Shown here in pieces: positions 1 through 7,273 of a stretch of DNA of 12,354 bases (position 1 is its first letter; each line of letters starts with the position of its first letter). The position numbers and the translations under genes were made by a program. The DNA is from CAZDEK01 sp964504625 (GTDB lineage Bacteria > Patescibacteriota > Saccharimonadia > CAILAD01 > GCA-016700035): NCBI GenBank assembly GCA_964504625.1, contig CAZDEK010000020.1, positions 1 to 12,354 on the forward strand. Direction: 5' to 3'. A model generated the notes under the pieces. That model was not told the DNA's origin, ran no database searches, and saw only the letters and a list, made by a program, of their open reading frames with translations.

Positions 1-47
1 CGTTCGGTGGCTCACCGACCGCCGATACTTTCAGAAAGAGGTGAGAT

Positions 48-1562
48 ATGGAGCCAATCACTTTGGTCGCGGCCTTTGTAGCGCTGGCTGCTGGCGTGGG
101 GGCGAAAACTGCTTATGATAAAACAAAAACCAAGTCCTCTGAAGGACAAGCCACGAAAATTATTGATGAAGCCAAGGCGAAGGCAAAAGAAATAACGCTG
201 GCCGCCAAAGAAGAGTCGGTAAAAATAGCCGAAGAGGCTAAGGCGGATGAGAAGCGGCGACGTGAGCGCATGGATGAGGCTGAGAAGCGTGTGGCAAACC
301 GCGAAGCGGCATTGGATGCGAAATTCTCTGAGCTCGAGCGTAAGACGGATGCTTTAAAGACGAGCGAAAAAGAGATCGAGGCAATCAAAGATGAGCTGCG
401 CGCAATTCGGGCCAAGCAAGAAGAGAACCTTGAGAAAATCGCCAAACTCAAGAAAGCTGAAGCCCGCGATAAGATCATGGAAATGACCGAGAAAGAAATC
501 AAACATGACATTGTAGAGTATGTCGAGAAACGCAAGCGAGAGGCACAGGAGACGGCTGATTACCATGCCTCGGAAATCATGGTCGAGGCGATGGAGCGCA
601 TGGCGACTGAAGTCGCAACCGAGCGAGTGGTGACGACTGTGGCCTTGCCTTCCGATGATGTGAAGGGGCGCATTATCGGTAAGGAAGGTCGAAATATTCA
701 AGCACTCGAACGTGCGACTGGTGTAGATATTCTTGTCGATGAAACCCCGGGTGTCGTGGTGCTATCAGGTTTTGACCCGATCCGTCGACAAATTGCGCGT
801 GTGGCGCTAGAGCGATTGATCAAAGATGGACGCATTCATCCGAGGCGCATCGAAGAAGTGGTGAAGAAGGCGCAGACTGAGATCGAGCAGGAGATTAAGA
901 AGGCTGGCGAAGAGGCCGGACGAGAAGCTGGGGTCGTTGGCTTGCCACCAGAAATCGTGCGTCTGATGGGATCGATGAAATTTCGCACCAGCTATTCACA
1001 AAATGTCTTGCAGCACTCGGTCGAGATGGCTCATCTAGCGGCTATGATTGCTGAAGAGGTTGGTGCCGATGTGAGAATTGCTCGTCGTGCTGCCTACTTG
1101 CACGATCTAGGCAAGGCTGTGACGCATGAAATGGAAGGTAAGCATCACCATCTGACGCGTGTATTGCTCGAAAAATATGGCCTCGATGAGCCAACCATCC
1201 ATGCAGCGGAGGCACATCATGATGACATTGAGGCCACTACGCCAGAAGCAGTTATTGTGCGGGCGGTTGACGCACTCTCAGCCGGTCGCCCAGGAGCTCG
1301 TGGTGATAGTGTTGAGAACTTCGCCAAGCGTATGACTGACCTGGAAAATATCGCTAATACATTTGGGGGTTTGGAGAAAGTGTATGCGATGTCGGCTGGG
1401 CGTGAGATCCGTGTCTTCGTGCGTCCAGAGGAAGTTGATGATCTCTCAGCGATCAAGCTAGCGCGTGATATCGCCACAAAAATCGAGGCAACACTCAAAT
1501 ATCCTGGTACCATCAAGGTGAATGTGATTCGCGAAACGCGAGCCGAGGAATACGCGAAGTAG
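48..1562 (+). CDS. rny: Ribonuclease Y
   Basis: Membrane-anchored endoribonuclease that starts mRNA decay at the inner face of the cytoplasmic membrane. The 504-residue length is normal for the family. In order it shows an N-terminal hydrophobic segment (about 4-19), a long charged coiled coil rich in Lys, Glu and Ala (about 30-195), a KH RNA-binding domain (about 196-260) with the GKEG loop at 211-214, and an HD phosphohydrolase domain. Metal-ligand candidates are His323, His352-Asp353 and Asp408, and the family-typical stretch MKFRTSYSQNVLQHS is present. The start is fixed by a strong Shine-Dalgarno AGAGGTGA a few bases before the ATG. Its stop is followed after one base by the ATG of ymdB, so the two are probably co-transcribed and translationally coupled. 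The upstream neighbour lies outside the window. Identification is secure. Confidence 0.97.
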   Translation: MEPITLVAAFVALAAGVGAKTAYDKTKTKSSEGQATKIIDEAKAKAKEITLAAKEESVKIAEEAKADEKRRRERMDEAEKRVANREAALDAKFSELERKTDALKTSEKEIEAIKDELRAIRAKQEENLEKIAKLKKAEARDKIMEMTEKEIKHDIVEYVEKRKREAQETADYHASEIMVEAMERMATEVATERVVTTVALPSDDVKGRIIGKEGRNIQALERATGVDILVDETPGVVVLSGFDPIRRQIARVALERLIKDGRIHPRRIEEVVKKAQTEIEQEIKKAGEEAGREAGVVGLPPEIVRLMGSMKFRTSYSQNVLQHSVEMAHLAAMIAEEVGADVRIARRAAYLHDLGKAVTHEMEGKHHHLTRVLLEKYGLDEPTIHAAEAHHDDIEATTPEAVIVRAVDALSAGRPGARGDSVENFAKRMTDLENIANTFGGLEKVYAMSAGREIRVFVRPEEVDDLSAIKLARDIATKIEATLKYPGTIKVNVIRETRAEEYAK

Positions 1563-1563
1563 T

Positions 1564-2364
1564 ATGAAGGTTCTCTTCATCGGCGACGTCGTTGCTCGTA
1601 TCGGTCGCCGTACGGTGCAAAAACTTCTGCCCGAGCTACGCAATGAGTTAGGCATTGACCTGGTTATCGCTCAGTCTGAGAATATGACGACGGGCAATGG
1701 GCTGACGATCAAGGCCGTGCGGGAGCTGATGGATGCCGGGGTTGATGCCTTTACTGGTGGCAATCATAGCTTCAAAAAAGCCGTCTTCAACACCTACTTC
1801 GATGATGTCTCAGTACCGGTCTTGCGGCCGGCCAATTATCCGGATGGGCGGCCGGGTCGTGGTTGGTTACTGCTCGACACGCCCTATGGGAAATTTCTTC
1901 TTATCTCGATCGAGGGCTCACGCTATGGTGCCGATCAGAGCGAACTCAAACATCCATTGAAAACGGCTGATATGATCCTGGAGGTGCATGGCCACGCAGC
2001 GACAGCTGGTAGTCTGATTGACCTCCATGGCGATCTCACCAGCGAGAAGATTGCTGCCAGTTATTACTTTGACGGTCGAGTGAGTGCAGTGGTTGGTACT
2101 CATACGCATGTGCAGACGGCCGATGCGCGTATTTTGTCAGGCGGCACCGCAGCAATTTCTGACGTAGGCATGACTGGTCCGGATGGAACTGTACTGGGCG
2201 TGCAGAAAGACATCATTATCGACCGCTGGCTCAATGATACGCCGCGCCGTCATGAAGTGCCGACGAGTGGTCCAGCGACACTGCATGCAGTCTTGATCGA
2301 TATTGATACCAACAAACGGAAAGCGCGCTCCATCGAACGCATTGTACGATCTTCCGAAATGTAA
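1564..2364 (+). CDS. ymdB: YmdB-family metallophosphoesterase (TIGR00282 type)
   Basis: Cytoplasmic binuclear-metal phosphodiesterase. Characterised YmdB proteins hydrolyse cyclic nucleotides and act in the same regulatory circuit as RNase Y. The 266 residues match the family length. Visible metal-site motifs are GD at 7-8, the SEN motif at 38-40, GNH at 66-68, His155, THTH at 179-182, and DVGMTGP at 200-206. One deviation is LIDLHGD at 151-157, where I recall family members usually having DxHAE. All histidines are kept, so I expect an active enzyme. The ATG follows the rny stop in a TAGTATG arrangement and has only a distant GAGGA upstream, so translation probably depends on ribosomes finishing rny. 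A strong hairpin follows the stop directly. Confidence 0.93.
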   Translation: MKVLFIGDVVARIGRRTVQKLLPELRNELGIDLVIAQSENMTTGNGLTIKAVRELMDAGVDAFTGGNHSFKKAVFNTYFDDVSVPVLRPANYPDGRPGRGWLLLDTPYGKFLLISIEGSRYGADQSELKHPLKTADMILEVHGHAATAGSLIDLHGDLTSEKIAASYYFDGRVSAVVGTHTHVQTADARILSGGTAAISDVGMTGPDGTVLGVQKDIIIDRWLNDTPRRHEVPTSGPATLHAVLIDIDTNKRKARSIERIVRSSEM

Positions 2365-2392
2365 ACAACCCCGAATGGAGTTTCGGGGTTGT
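2365..2392. terminator. Shared convergent terminator hairpin
   Basis: An 11-bp perfect stem (2365-2375 pairing with 2382-2392, core AACCCCGAA/TTCGGGGTT) with a 6-nt loop lies immediately after the ymdB stop and 11 bp from the stop of the opposing 329-residue gene. The plus side has no T-run (CGTATCGC follows). On the minus strand the hairpin is followed by TTTACATTT, so it works better as a terminator for the minus gene, or as a 3' end-stabilising stem for ymdB. Confidence 0.75.
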
Positions 2393-2403
2393 CGTATCGC
2401 TGG

Positions 2404-3393
2404 CTAATAAGGCCGTCGATTTGCTCGCATGATACGGGCTTCAAACTCGTCCTCATCGAATGGTTCGTACCAGGGGTAGAGCGCATTGAAGATGAGTTGC
2501 ACCGGCCTGCCCGTAATCTCCAGTAGCTCGCCATCTGGAAGGGTGCCACGAAACAGGGTGTGGGGCTGGCGGCTTTCAACTCGAGACCACATGCAGCCCT
2601 TGAAATGGATCTTGATCGAAGGGTCATACTCAGAGTGTGGCTCGGGATCCGTAGTTGGATCATAAAAGCCATAGTCTTGAGTATCCTCATCGCCATATCC
2701 ATAATCCGGTGAGTAGTTGAACTGGGCGATTCGGTAGCGGTAGAGCTGGCGCAGGACATCGCGCAATGTGAGCTCGGAGCGTGGCAATGGTTGGCTGAAG
2801 ACATCAGCCTTCGGTCGAGCTACATCTCCGATATGATCTGGCAGGTATAGCAGTTCATTGACGAGCTTCTCTTCGATGACTCCAGCCCACAGGCATACAG
2901 AGTGGAGATCATACTGATGCCCCGTGTAGACCTCGATGTAGGGGCCTTGGGGCCTCATCGAGAGCATACAGCGAAAGTCCTCATTGTCGGGATTATCAGC
3001 TTGATCGTACCAAACGAGGTACTCATCACCCGAGGATGCTCTGCCTTCGGCATGCATCGGCTCAAGGATTCTCATCAACTCACGAGGCGTGATGACGGGT
3101 GCATGGTCACAGGTCCAGTAGGGATTACGATACGTTGGGGAGGCACTGGGTGCCAACTGGTAGTTGACAAGTTCATAGGCGTGCACTCCCATGAAGGCAT
3201 CGATCACTCGCCGAGATTCATCGAGGAAGCACAACCGGATCACCATATCGTCATTCATGACATCGAAGATGCATTCAGCTCTGGTCTGTCGAGCCTTATC
3301 GATCCACCGATAGACAAGGGATCCGCGTGAGCTGCCAGGTACTTCAAAGCGCAGCCAGCTTGAGAGCAGCTGCTTGGCCTCTGATGGTTCCAT
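2404..3393 (-). CDS. Unrecognised soluble protein, 329 residues
   Basis: I do not recognise a family. The frame is open further upstream to an ATG at 3468, but a good promoter (-35 TTGACG, -10 TATACT) lies inside that extension, and AAGGAG sits 6 nt before the ATG at 3393 (3 nt before an adjacent ATG at 3396). I therefore take 3393 as the start. The protein has no signal peptide and no clear membrane helix. It is rich in Asp, Glu, Tyr, Trp and Pro. An acidic, Tyr/Gly/Asp-rich low-complexity stretch lies in the last third (around residues 220-250), followed by a likely beta-rich end containing GTLPDGELLEITGRP. It is tandem and downstream of the metal transporter but appears to be transcribed on its own. 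A cytoplasmic role is inferred only from the lack of targeting signals. Confidence 0.8.
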   Translation of the reverse strand: MEPSEAKQLLSSWLRFEVPGSSRGSLVYRWIDKARQTRAECIFDVMNDDMVIRLCFLDESRRVIDAFMGVHAYELVNYQLAPSASPTYRNPYWTCDHAPVITPRELMRILEPMHAEGRASSGDEYLVWYDQADNPDNEDFRCMLSMRPQGPYIEVYTGHQYDLHSVCLWAGVIEEKLVNELLYLPDHIGDVARPKADVFSQPLPRSELTLRDVLRQLYRYRIAQFNYSPDYGYGDEDTQDYGFYDPTTDPEPHSEYDPSIKIHFKGCMWSRVESRQPHTLFRGTLPDGELLEITGRPVQLIFNALYPWYEPFDEDEFEARIMRANRRPY

Positions 3394-3427
3394 CATCGAC
3401 TCCTTAGTGCAAGGTACAGATGGCCGT

Positions 3428-3455
3428 AGTATATCAATAAATTCTGATACGTCAA
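3428..3455 (-). promoter_or_regulatory. Consensus sigma70-type promoter of the 329-residue gene
   Basis: Reading the minus strand, TTGACG (3455-3450) and TATACT (3433-3428) are separated by 16 bp. The expected start of transcription near 3421 gives a leader of about 28 nt with a Shine-Dalgarno AAGGAG at 3405-3400. It lies just downstream of the transporter stop codon, so the gene does not need read-through. It also rules out translation from the upstream ATG at 3468 on this transcript. Confidence 0.75.
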
Positions 3456-3472
3456 TATGTGCTGACAAAATA

Positions 3473-4774
3473 TTAGTGAATGAAGAGCATGGCCAAAACG
3501 GCAGCTAGCATGGCGAAGAATGTCATGGTTGCAAAGGCGTTCATGAGTGGCCGCGTGCGATAACGGCCCATAATCTTTTTGTTATTGCCGATGCGAATAA
3601 TAATCGCGATCAGCGGCACTGCCATTACCCCATTAATGACGGCTGCCCAAAACAATGCCTTAATTGGGTCAATTTGTACAAAGTTTATCAGGAGTCCGCC
3701 GAGTGTGGTGCCAGCGATGACGATATAGAAACCCTTGGCGCGAGCGGCCTTGCGGAACAAGCCCTCTTGAATGCCCATAGCCTCACTCACGGCGTAGGCT
3801 GCCGACCCAGCCAGTACAGGAATAGCAAGTAGGCCAGTGCCGATAATGCCGAGCGCAAAAATCGTTTTCGCGATCTGCCCGGCATAGGGGAAGCTTTGCA
3901 CGAGTGGTTCGAGCGCTTTGGCTGCCGCAGCAGCGTTAGGGATGTCGGTAATACCTTTGACGTGCAGCGTGGATGCAGCGGTGATGATGATGAAAAAAGC
4001 GGTCAGCTCGGAGAAGAGCATGCCGGTGAAGTTATCTCGCCGAAAATTGCTCACGCGAGTATCACTGAGCTTTGGTTTGCGCTTGAGAGTGATGCGTAGC
4101 CAACCATGACGAATTTCTTCTTCGACGACTTGGCTGGGCTCCCAAAAGAAGAGGTATGGTGAAATGGTTGTACCGAGTACCGCCACCATCGTGATGATGA
4201 ATTCGCTATTAAGCTGAATGGTAGGGATGGCCGTGGAGCGCAAGATTTCCATCCAGGGTTGTGTGACGACGAAAGCGGTGATGACATACGCAAACAGTGA
4301 AACCGCCAGCCACTTCAAGACTTTACTATAGCGACGGTAGGGAAGGATGATTTCGAGCAGGGCTACTCCGAGGCTAAAGAAGAGGGTAAGCAGTACAAAT
4401 GGTGCAGTGGGGAAAAATAGCTGAGCCGCTGCCGCCATGGCACCGATGTCCGCACCGATATTGACTACATTTGCAAATACCAGGAGGAAAACGGCTCCAT
4501 AGAGCAGCCATTTACTGTAATGTTTTTTGATGATGGCTGCTAGACCTTTACCTGTGACAAGGCCGATGCGGCCAGAAATCTCCTGCACTGATACCATCAT
4601 CGGCAGCATGTACAGTGTCATCCATAGCATATGGAAGCCAAAGGCCGCTCCAGCTTGTGAATAGGTTGCGATACCAGACGGGTCGTCATCAGCAGCGCCG
4701 GTGACTAAGCCTGGTCCGAGCCGTTTTAAGAAACGCTTGGTAGCACGCCAGCGATGTTCTATGCGTTCTTCCAT
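3473..4774 (-). CDS. NRAMP-related divalent metal transporter, probably Mg2+ type (NRMT-like)
   Basis: Polytopic SLC11/NRAMP-fold cation transporter, 433 residues from the chosen start, with about 11 hydrophobic helices. Helix 1 contains GAADDDPSGIATYSQAG; the canonical DPGN metal motif is replaced by DPSG at 31-34. In the segment matching helix 6 (GTTISPYLFFW from 201) the canonical MPHN is replaced by SPYL at 205-208, so the metal-binding Met that selects transition metals is missing. From memory, loss of the Asn and Met marks the NRAMP-related magnesium transporters, and a Mg2+ role also fits divergence from mgtE. A longer frame opens at 4843, but it would overlap the mgtE promoter and start. 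At 4774 the ATG is preceded by TAGGAT with 7 nt between, readable either as a -10 of a leaderless transcript or as a weak AGGA ribosome site. Confidence 0.88.
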   Translation of the reverse strand: MEERIEHRWRATKRFLKRLGPGLVTGAADDDPSGIATYSQAGAAFGFHMLWMTLYMLPMMVSVQEISGRIGLVTGKGLAAIIKKHYSKWLLYGAVFLLVFANVVNIGADIGAMAAAAQLFFPTAPFVLLTLFFSLGVALLEIILPYRRYSKVLKWLAVSLFAYVITAFVVTQPWMEILRSTAIPTIQLNSEFIITMVAVLGTTISPYLFFWEPSQVVEEEIRHGWLRITLKRKPKLSDTRVSNFRRDNFTGMLFSELTAFFIIITAASTLHVKGITDIPNAAAAAKALEPLVQSFPYAGQIAKTIFALGIIGTGLLAIPVLAGSAAYAVSEAMGIQEGLFRKAARAKGFYIVIAGTTLGGLLINFVQIDPIKALFWAAVINGVMAVPLIAIIIRIGNNKKIMGRYRTRPLMNAFATMTFFAMLAAVLAMLFIH

Positions 4775-4781
4775 TACGCTT

Positions 4782-4810
4782 ATCCTACGCCCGTGGAGGG
4801 GCGCTCGCAA
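4782..4810 (-). promoter_or_regulatory. Candidate promoter of the NRAMP-like gene
   Basis: On the minus strand TTGCGA (4810-4805) and TAGGAT (4787-4782) are separated by 17 bp, and the -10 hexamer ends 7 nt before the ATG. Each hexamer matches consensus at 4 of 6 bases. If used, the mRNA would begin at or next to the start codon. The AGGA inside TAGGAT could instead be a Shine-Dalgarno, so the reading is ambiguous. Confidence 0.4.
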
Positions 4811-4830
4811 CAAGCATGAGTGGAATACGG

Positions 4831-4836
4831 TATAAT
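4831..4836 (+). promoter_or_regulatory. Perfect -10 box of mgtE, predicted leaderless start
   Basis: TATAAT ends 7 nt before the ATG at 4844. No good -35 is seen 16-18 bp upstream (CAACAA at the 17-bp position). The box lies inside the longer possible reading frame that begins with GTG at 4820, so that GTG, and probably the ATG at 4835, would be absent from this transcript. Confidence 0.65.
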
Positions 4837-4843
4837 GCTTCAA

Positions 4844-6121
4844 ATGGCGAAAACCCTCGAGCCTATCATGACCTCCGAGCCGGCGATCATGCAGTATCTC
4901 TTACGCAATCGACGTCGACGACTCGAGATATTTCGTGAGCTCGAACCAAGCCAACAGGGTCCGATTCTCATTGGCCTTGATCGACGTTTGCAGATTGATA
5001 TCATGCAGCGGCTGCATAATCATGAGCTGGTGATTATCCTGAACCACCTTGACCCAGACCGTGCAACTGATCTATTACGCCAGTTGCCCCCAGGTCGTAG
5101 CCGTCGGATTGCCGATCAATTGTCTAGCCAAGTGCGGGAAAAGGTCGAATTTCTTCTGAAGTTTCATCCAAAAACAGCGGCTGGCATGATGGATATTGAC
5201 TATGTGCTCGCAAAGCCAAGGACTACCTTTGGCGAGGTCGCACGACTTATTCAGGAGCATGATCAGCAGACTGGCCGCCCGCCAATTGTTCTGGTCATGG
5301 AAAAAGGAAAGCTCTATGGTGAGCTGCCGGCTTATGTCCTGGCGCTCCACCCGCCATCTGCTAAGGTGGGGCAGTTCGTACGCCGACTGCCGACACTCAT
5401 CTATAACGCGGATGAACGAACGGTAGTTGACACGTTTGTGAAGCATCCGCATCGCAAGATTGTGGTTTTTGATGACGATGGTGCCATCCTTGGTATCGTT
5501 CATTCTGATGATGTGTTGGCCTTGCTCGATAAGCATGCATTGCGTGATTTGTATAACTTCGCTGGCGTTTCAAACGAAGAGGATGCGCTTGACTCGCCGA
5601 CACAAAAGTTCCGCCATCGCTGGCTTTGGCTCATGATCAATTTAGGCACTGCCTTTTTGGCTGCAGCGACGGTAGGTCTGTTTGAAAACACGATCGCTGC
5701 CTTTACTCTGCTGGCTGTGTATATGCCGATCGTCGCCGGTATGGGTGGAAATGCTGGCACACAGACCATGGCCGTGGCTGTACGCGGGATTGTGCTGAAG
5801 GAAGTTGATTTGGCGACTGGCTGGAAGTTTATCCGTAACGAGGTCTTGGCAGGCTTCTATAATGGGGTAGTCAATGGTGTGGTGGTCGCGACCGTGGCGA
5901 TAATCTTCAATAAATCCCCGATGCTTGGCCTGGTATTAGCACTCGCCATGGTGGCAAACCTGATCATTGCAGGCTTCTTTGGTGCAATTATCCCGCTTAT
6001 TATGAAAGCGTTTGGCAAAGATCCGGCAACCTCGGCCACGATCTTTATCACGACCTGCACTGATGTCGGTGGTTTCTTTGTTTTTCTCTCACTAGCGAAA
6101 CTGCTCCTCAAAGCTGGCTAG
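4844..6121 (+). CDS. mgtE: MgtE-family magnesium transporter/channel
   Basis: Mg2+ transporter of the cytoplasmic membrane with cytosolic Mg2+-sensing domains. Of 425 residues, about 15-115 form the superhelical MgtE N domain (repeated amphipathic helices such as LDPDRATDLLRQLPPG). About 120-230 form a CBS pair including RKIVVFDDDGAILGIVHSDDVLALL. The last 170 residues hold five membrane helices. The signature PIVAGMGGNAGTQ with a following RG lies at about 295-315, and TDVGGF near 406-411 carries the pore aspartate. The start at 4844 is chosen because a perfect TATAAT ends 7 nt before it. GTG 4820 and ATG 4835 are in frame but lie in or before that box. The leader is too short to hold a magnesium riboswitch, so regulation is probably the allosteric closing of the channel by its own N/CBS domains. 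Confidence 0.94.
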   Translation: MAKTLEPIMTSEPAIMQYLLRNRRRRLEIFRELEPSQQGPILIGLDRRLQIDIMQRLHNHELVIILNHLDPDRATDLLRQLPPGRSRRIADQLSSQVREKVEFLLKFHPKTAAGMMDIDYVLAKPRTTFGEVARLIQEHDQQTGRPPIVLVMEKGKLYGELPAYVLALHPPSAKVGQFVRRLPTLIYNADERTVVDTFVKHPHRKIVVFDDDGAILGIVHSDDVLALLDKHALRDLYNFAGVSNEEDALDSPTQKFRHRWLWLMINLGTAFLAAATVGLFENTIAAFTLLAVYMPIVAGMGGNAGTQTMAVAVRGIVLKEVDLATGWKFIRNEVLAGFYNGVVNGVVVATVAIIFNKSPMLGLVLALAMVANLIIAGFFGAIIPLIMKAFGKDPATSATIFITTCTDVGGFFVFLSLAKLLLKAG

Positions 6122-6128
6122 CTTCAGC

Positions 6129-6134
6129 TATACT
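6129..6134 (+). promoter_or_regulatory. -10 box of the SDR gene, predicted leaderless start
   Basis: TATACT lies 7 bp after the mgtE stop and ends 6 nt before the ATG at 6141. There is no Shine-Dalgarno between them and no clear -35. The gene could also be reached by read-through from mgtE, since I see no terminator in the 19-bp gap. Confidence 0.55.
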
Positions 6135-6140
6135 ACTGAT

Positions 6141-6914
6141 ATGAATATGCGACCAGAGTGGGCACTTATCACCGGCGCGAGTTCGGGCATCGGGCTGGAG
6201 CTCGCACATGTGCTAGCCAGCGAAGGCTATAACCTTGTGCTGGTGAGTCAGGATGAAGATCGGTTGCGCACAGTTGCACAAACGATGCACCGGCAATATG
6301 GCGTTGAGTCAGAGGCTGTAATGATCGATCTCGTACGTGATGATGCGCTGGTATCACTGACAAAATTTCTCCATGCAAAAAAGCTTCATCCAGATATAGT
6401 GATCAATAATGCTGGTTTTGGTGTTTATGGTGAGCTAGCTGATACTCCTTGGAAGGACGAGCAAGATTTGATCGCACTCAACATCACGCGACTGACGGAG
6501 TTCACGAAACATTTTGGTCAGGAGATGCGTCGTCGAGGTAGCGGTACGATCATGAACGTGGCATCGATTGCAGCGTTCTTTCCTGGCGTACGTATGGATG
6601 TGTACTATGCGTCGAAAGCGTATGTGTTGAGTCTAACCCTGGCTGTGGCTGAAGAATTACGACCGCATGGCGTGCGGGTGCATTGTTTGTGCCCGGGCCC
6701 AACCCATACAGGGTTTCAAAGTCGGGCTCATGCGACACGCAGTCGTTGGTTTGGTCGACCTGCTGATGCAAGCTCAGTAGCTAAAGCCGCTTATCGAGGT
6801 ATGCGACGAGGAAAGCTCATGATCGTTCCTGGCTGGCGGAATAAACTCAATATTTTTCTTGCGCGGTTTACGCCGCGAGCATGGCTGGCGCCGCTGGTTC
6901 GCAGAGCTGATTAA
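6141..6914 (+). CDS. Short-chain dehydrogenase/reductase (classical SDR)
   Basis: NAD(P)-dependent oxidoreductase with a Rossmann fold, 257 residues and probably cytoplasmic. The cofactor glycine motif TGASSGIG is at 11-18, NNAG at 89-92, the catalytic Ser is Ser142, and YxxxK is Tyr155-Lys159. The CPGPTHTGF stretch after the active site matches the usual PG motif. The C-terminal tail is Arg/Trp-rich and may lie on a membrane. Neither the substrate nor the cofactor preference can be read from the sequence. Overall it resembles the DltE/YqjQ-like general SDR group. An in-frame ATG two codons downstream is an alternative start, but the -10 spacing favours 6141. The TAA stop overlaps the TAA of the opposing mini-ORF in a TTAA palindrome. 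Confidence 0.92.
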   Translation: MNMRPEWALITGASSGIGLELAHVLASEGYNLVLVSQDEDRLRTVAQTMHRQYGVESEAVMIDLVRDDALVSLTKFLHAKKLHPDIVINNAGFGVYGELADTPWKDEQDLIALNITRLTEFTKHFGQEMRRRGSGTIMNVASIAAFFPGVRMDVYYASKAYVLSLTLAVAEELRPHGVRVHCLCPGPTHTGFQSRAHATRSRWFGRPADASSVAKAAYRGMRRGKLMIVPGWRNKLNIFLARFTPRAWLAPLVRRAD

Positions 6915-7030
6915 CGGGCAAGTAGTAACCACCACATCAGCACGCTCATTGCAGTATAGATAAGTGTCGCTATCACGAGTATCGGCCAGCTTACACTCAT
7001 CCGACCTGCCTTACTGTTCGGCCGTTTCAT
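6911..7030 (-). CDS. Predicted 39-residue single-helix membrane protein
   Basis: A short ORF in the gap between the SDR gene and the tRNA cluster, with no family that I recognise. The protein opens with a basic stretch, MKRPNSKAGR, then has one hydrophobic segment from about 15 to 38 (beginning WPILVIATLIY and ending MWWLLLA) and a terminal Arg. That layout suggests a membrane peptide with its N-terminus inside. Support for translation: TATGAT (7043-7038) ends 7 nt before the ATG, the spacing seen at other genes here, and the stop is packed exactly against the SDR stop. Conservation cannot be checked from one sequence, so this remains a prediction. Confidence 0.5.
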   Translation of the reverse strand: MKRPNSKAGRMSVSWPILVIATLIYTAMSVLMWWLLLAR

Positions 7031-7037
7031 ACTGCAC

Positions 7038-7043
7038 ATCATA
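7038..7043 (-). promoter_or_regulatory. -10 box of the 39-residue ORF
   Basis: TATGAT on the minus strand ends 7 nt before the ATG at 7030. It sits just downstream of the T-run of the tRNA-cluster terminator, so the ORF would have its own leaderless transcript. No -35 is visible. Confidence 0.4.
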
Positions 7044-7045
7044 TC

Positions 7046-7068
7046 AAAAAGCGGCCATGTGACCGCTT
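7046..7068 (-). terminator. Intrinsic terminator of the tRNA cluster
   Basis: On the minus strand, AAGCGGTC (7068-7061), loop ACAT and GGCCGCTT (7056-7049) form an 8-bp stem with one wobble pair, followed by a run of T (7050-7046). It lies 15 bp beyond the CCA end of tRNA-His. Confidence 0.8.
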
Positions 7069-7082
7069 AAAGAATCAGTATA

Positions 7083-7160
7083 TGGGGTGAGTGATGGGGC
7101 TCGAACCCACGGCCTTCGGGACCACAACCCGACGCTCTAACCAACTGAGCTACACCCACC
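7083..7160 (-). tRNA. tRNA-His (anticodon GTG)
   Basis: A complete cloverleaf of 78 nt including encoded CCA. The acceptor stem has the extra G at -1 paired with C73, the histidine identity element (GGTGGGTG against CACTCACC, one G-T wobble). The anticodon loop is TTGTGGT and the T-loop TTCGAGC. It is the last gene of the Gly-Arg-His cluster. Confidence 0.96.
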
Positions 7161-7169
7161 ATATGAAAA

Positions 7170-7246
7170 TGGCGCCCCGGGCAGGATTCGAACCTGCGAC
7201 CATTGGCTTAGAAGTCCACTGCTCTATCCAGCTGAGCTACCGGGGC
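7170..7246 (-). tRNA. tRNA-Arg (anticodon TCT)
   Basis: A 77-nt cloverleaf with encoded CCA. Acceptor GCCCCGG/CCGGGGC, D-arm GCTC/GAGC and T-arm GCAGG/CCTGC are perfect, and the anticodon loop is CTTCTAA. The anticodon stem is odd: GTGGA against GCCAA leaves G27·A43 and A31·G39 purine mismatches, so only three Watson-Crick pairs remain. It may still be functional. Confidence 0.92.
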
Positions 7247-7273
7247 ATACAGTTTTCGAATCAAATCGGAGCC

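Noticed and set aside
4..18. Hairpin TCGGTG-GCT-CACCGA at the left edge as a terminator
   Set aside because: The stem is only 6 bp with no T-run, and the upstream gene is not visible, so its role cannot be judged.
113..535. A 140-codon Ser-rich minus-strand ORF
   Set aside because: It is the antisense of the Lys/Glu-rich coiled coil of RNase Y, which produces long Ser/Phe-rich open frames by chance.
2250..2804. A 184-codon minus-strand ORF
   Set aside because: It overlaps ymdB and the 329-residue gene in another frame, crosses the terminator, and has biased low-complexity composition.
2902..3330. A 142-codon plus-strand ORF
   Set aside because: It is antisense to the 329-residue gene, which has a promoter, Shine-Dalgarno and terminator; this one has none.
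4775..4843. Magnesium riboswitch or long regulatory leader before mgtE
   Set aside because: Only 69 bp separate the two start codons and the mgtE -10 box ends 7 nt from its ATG, leaving no room for a structured leader.
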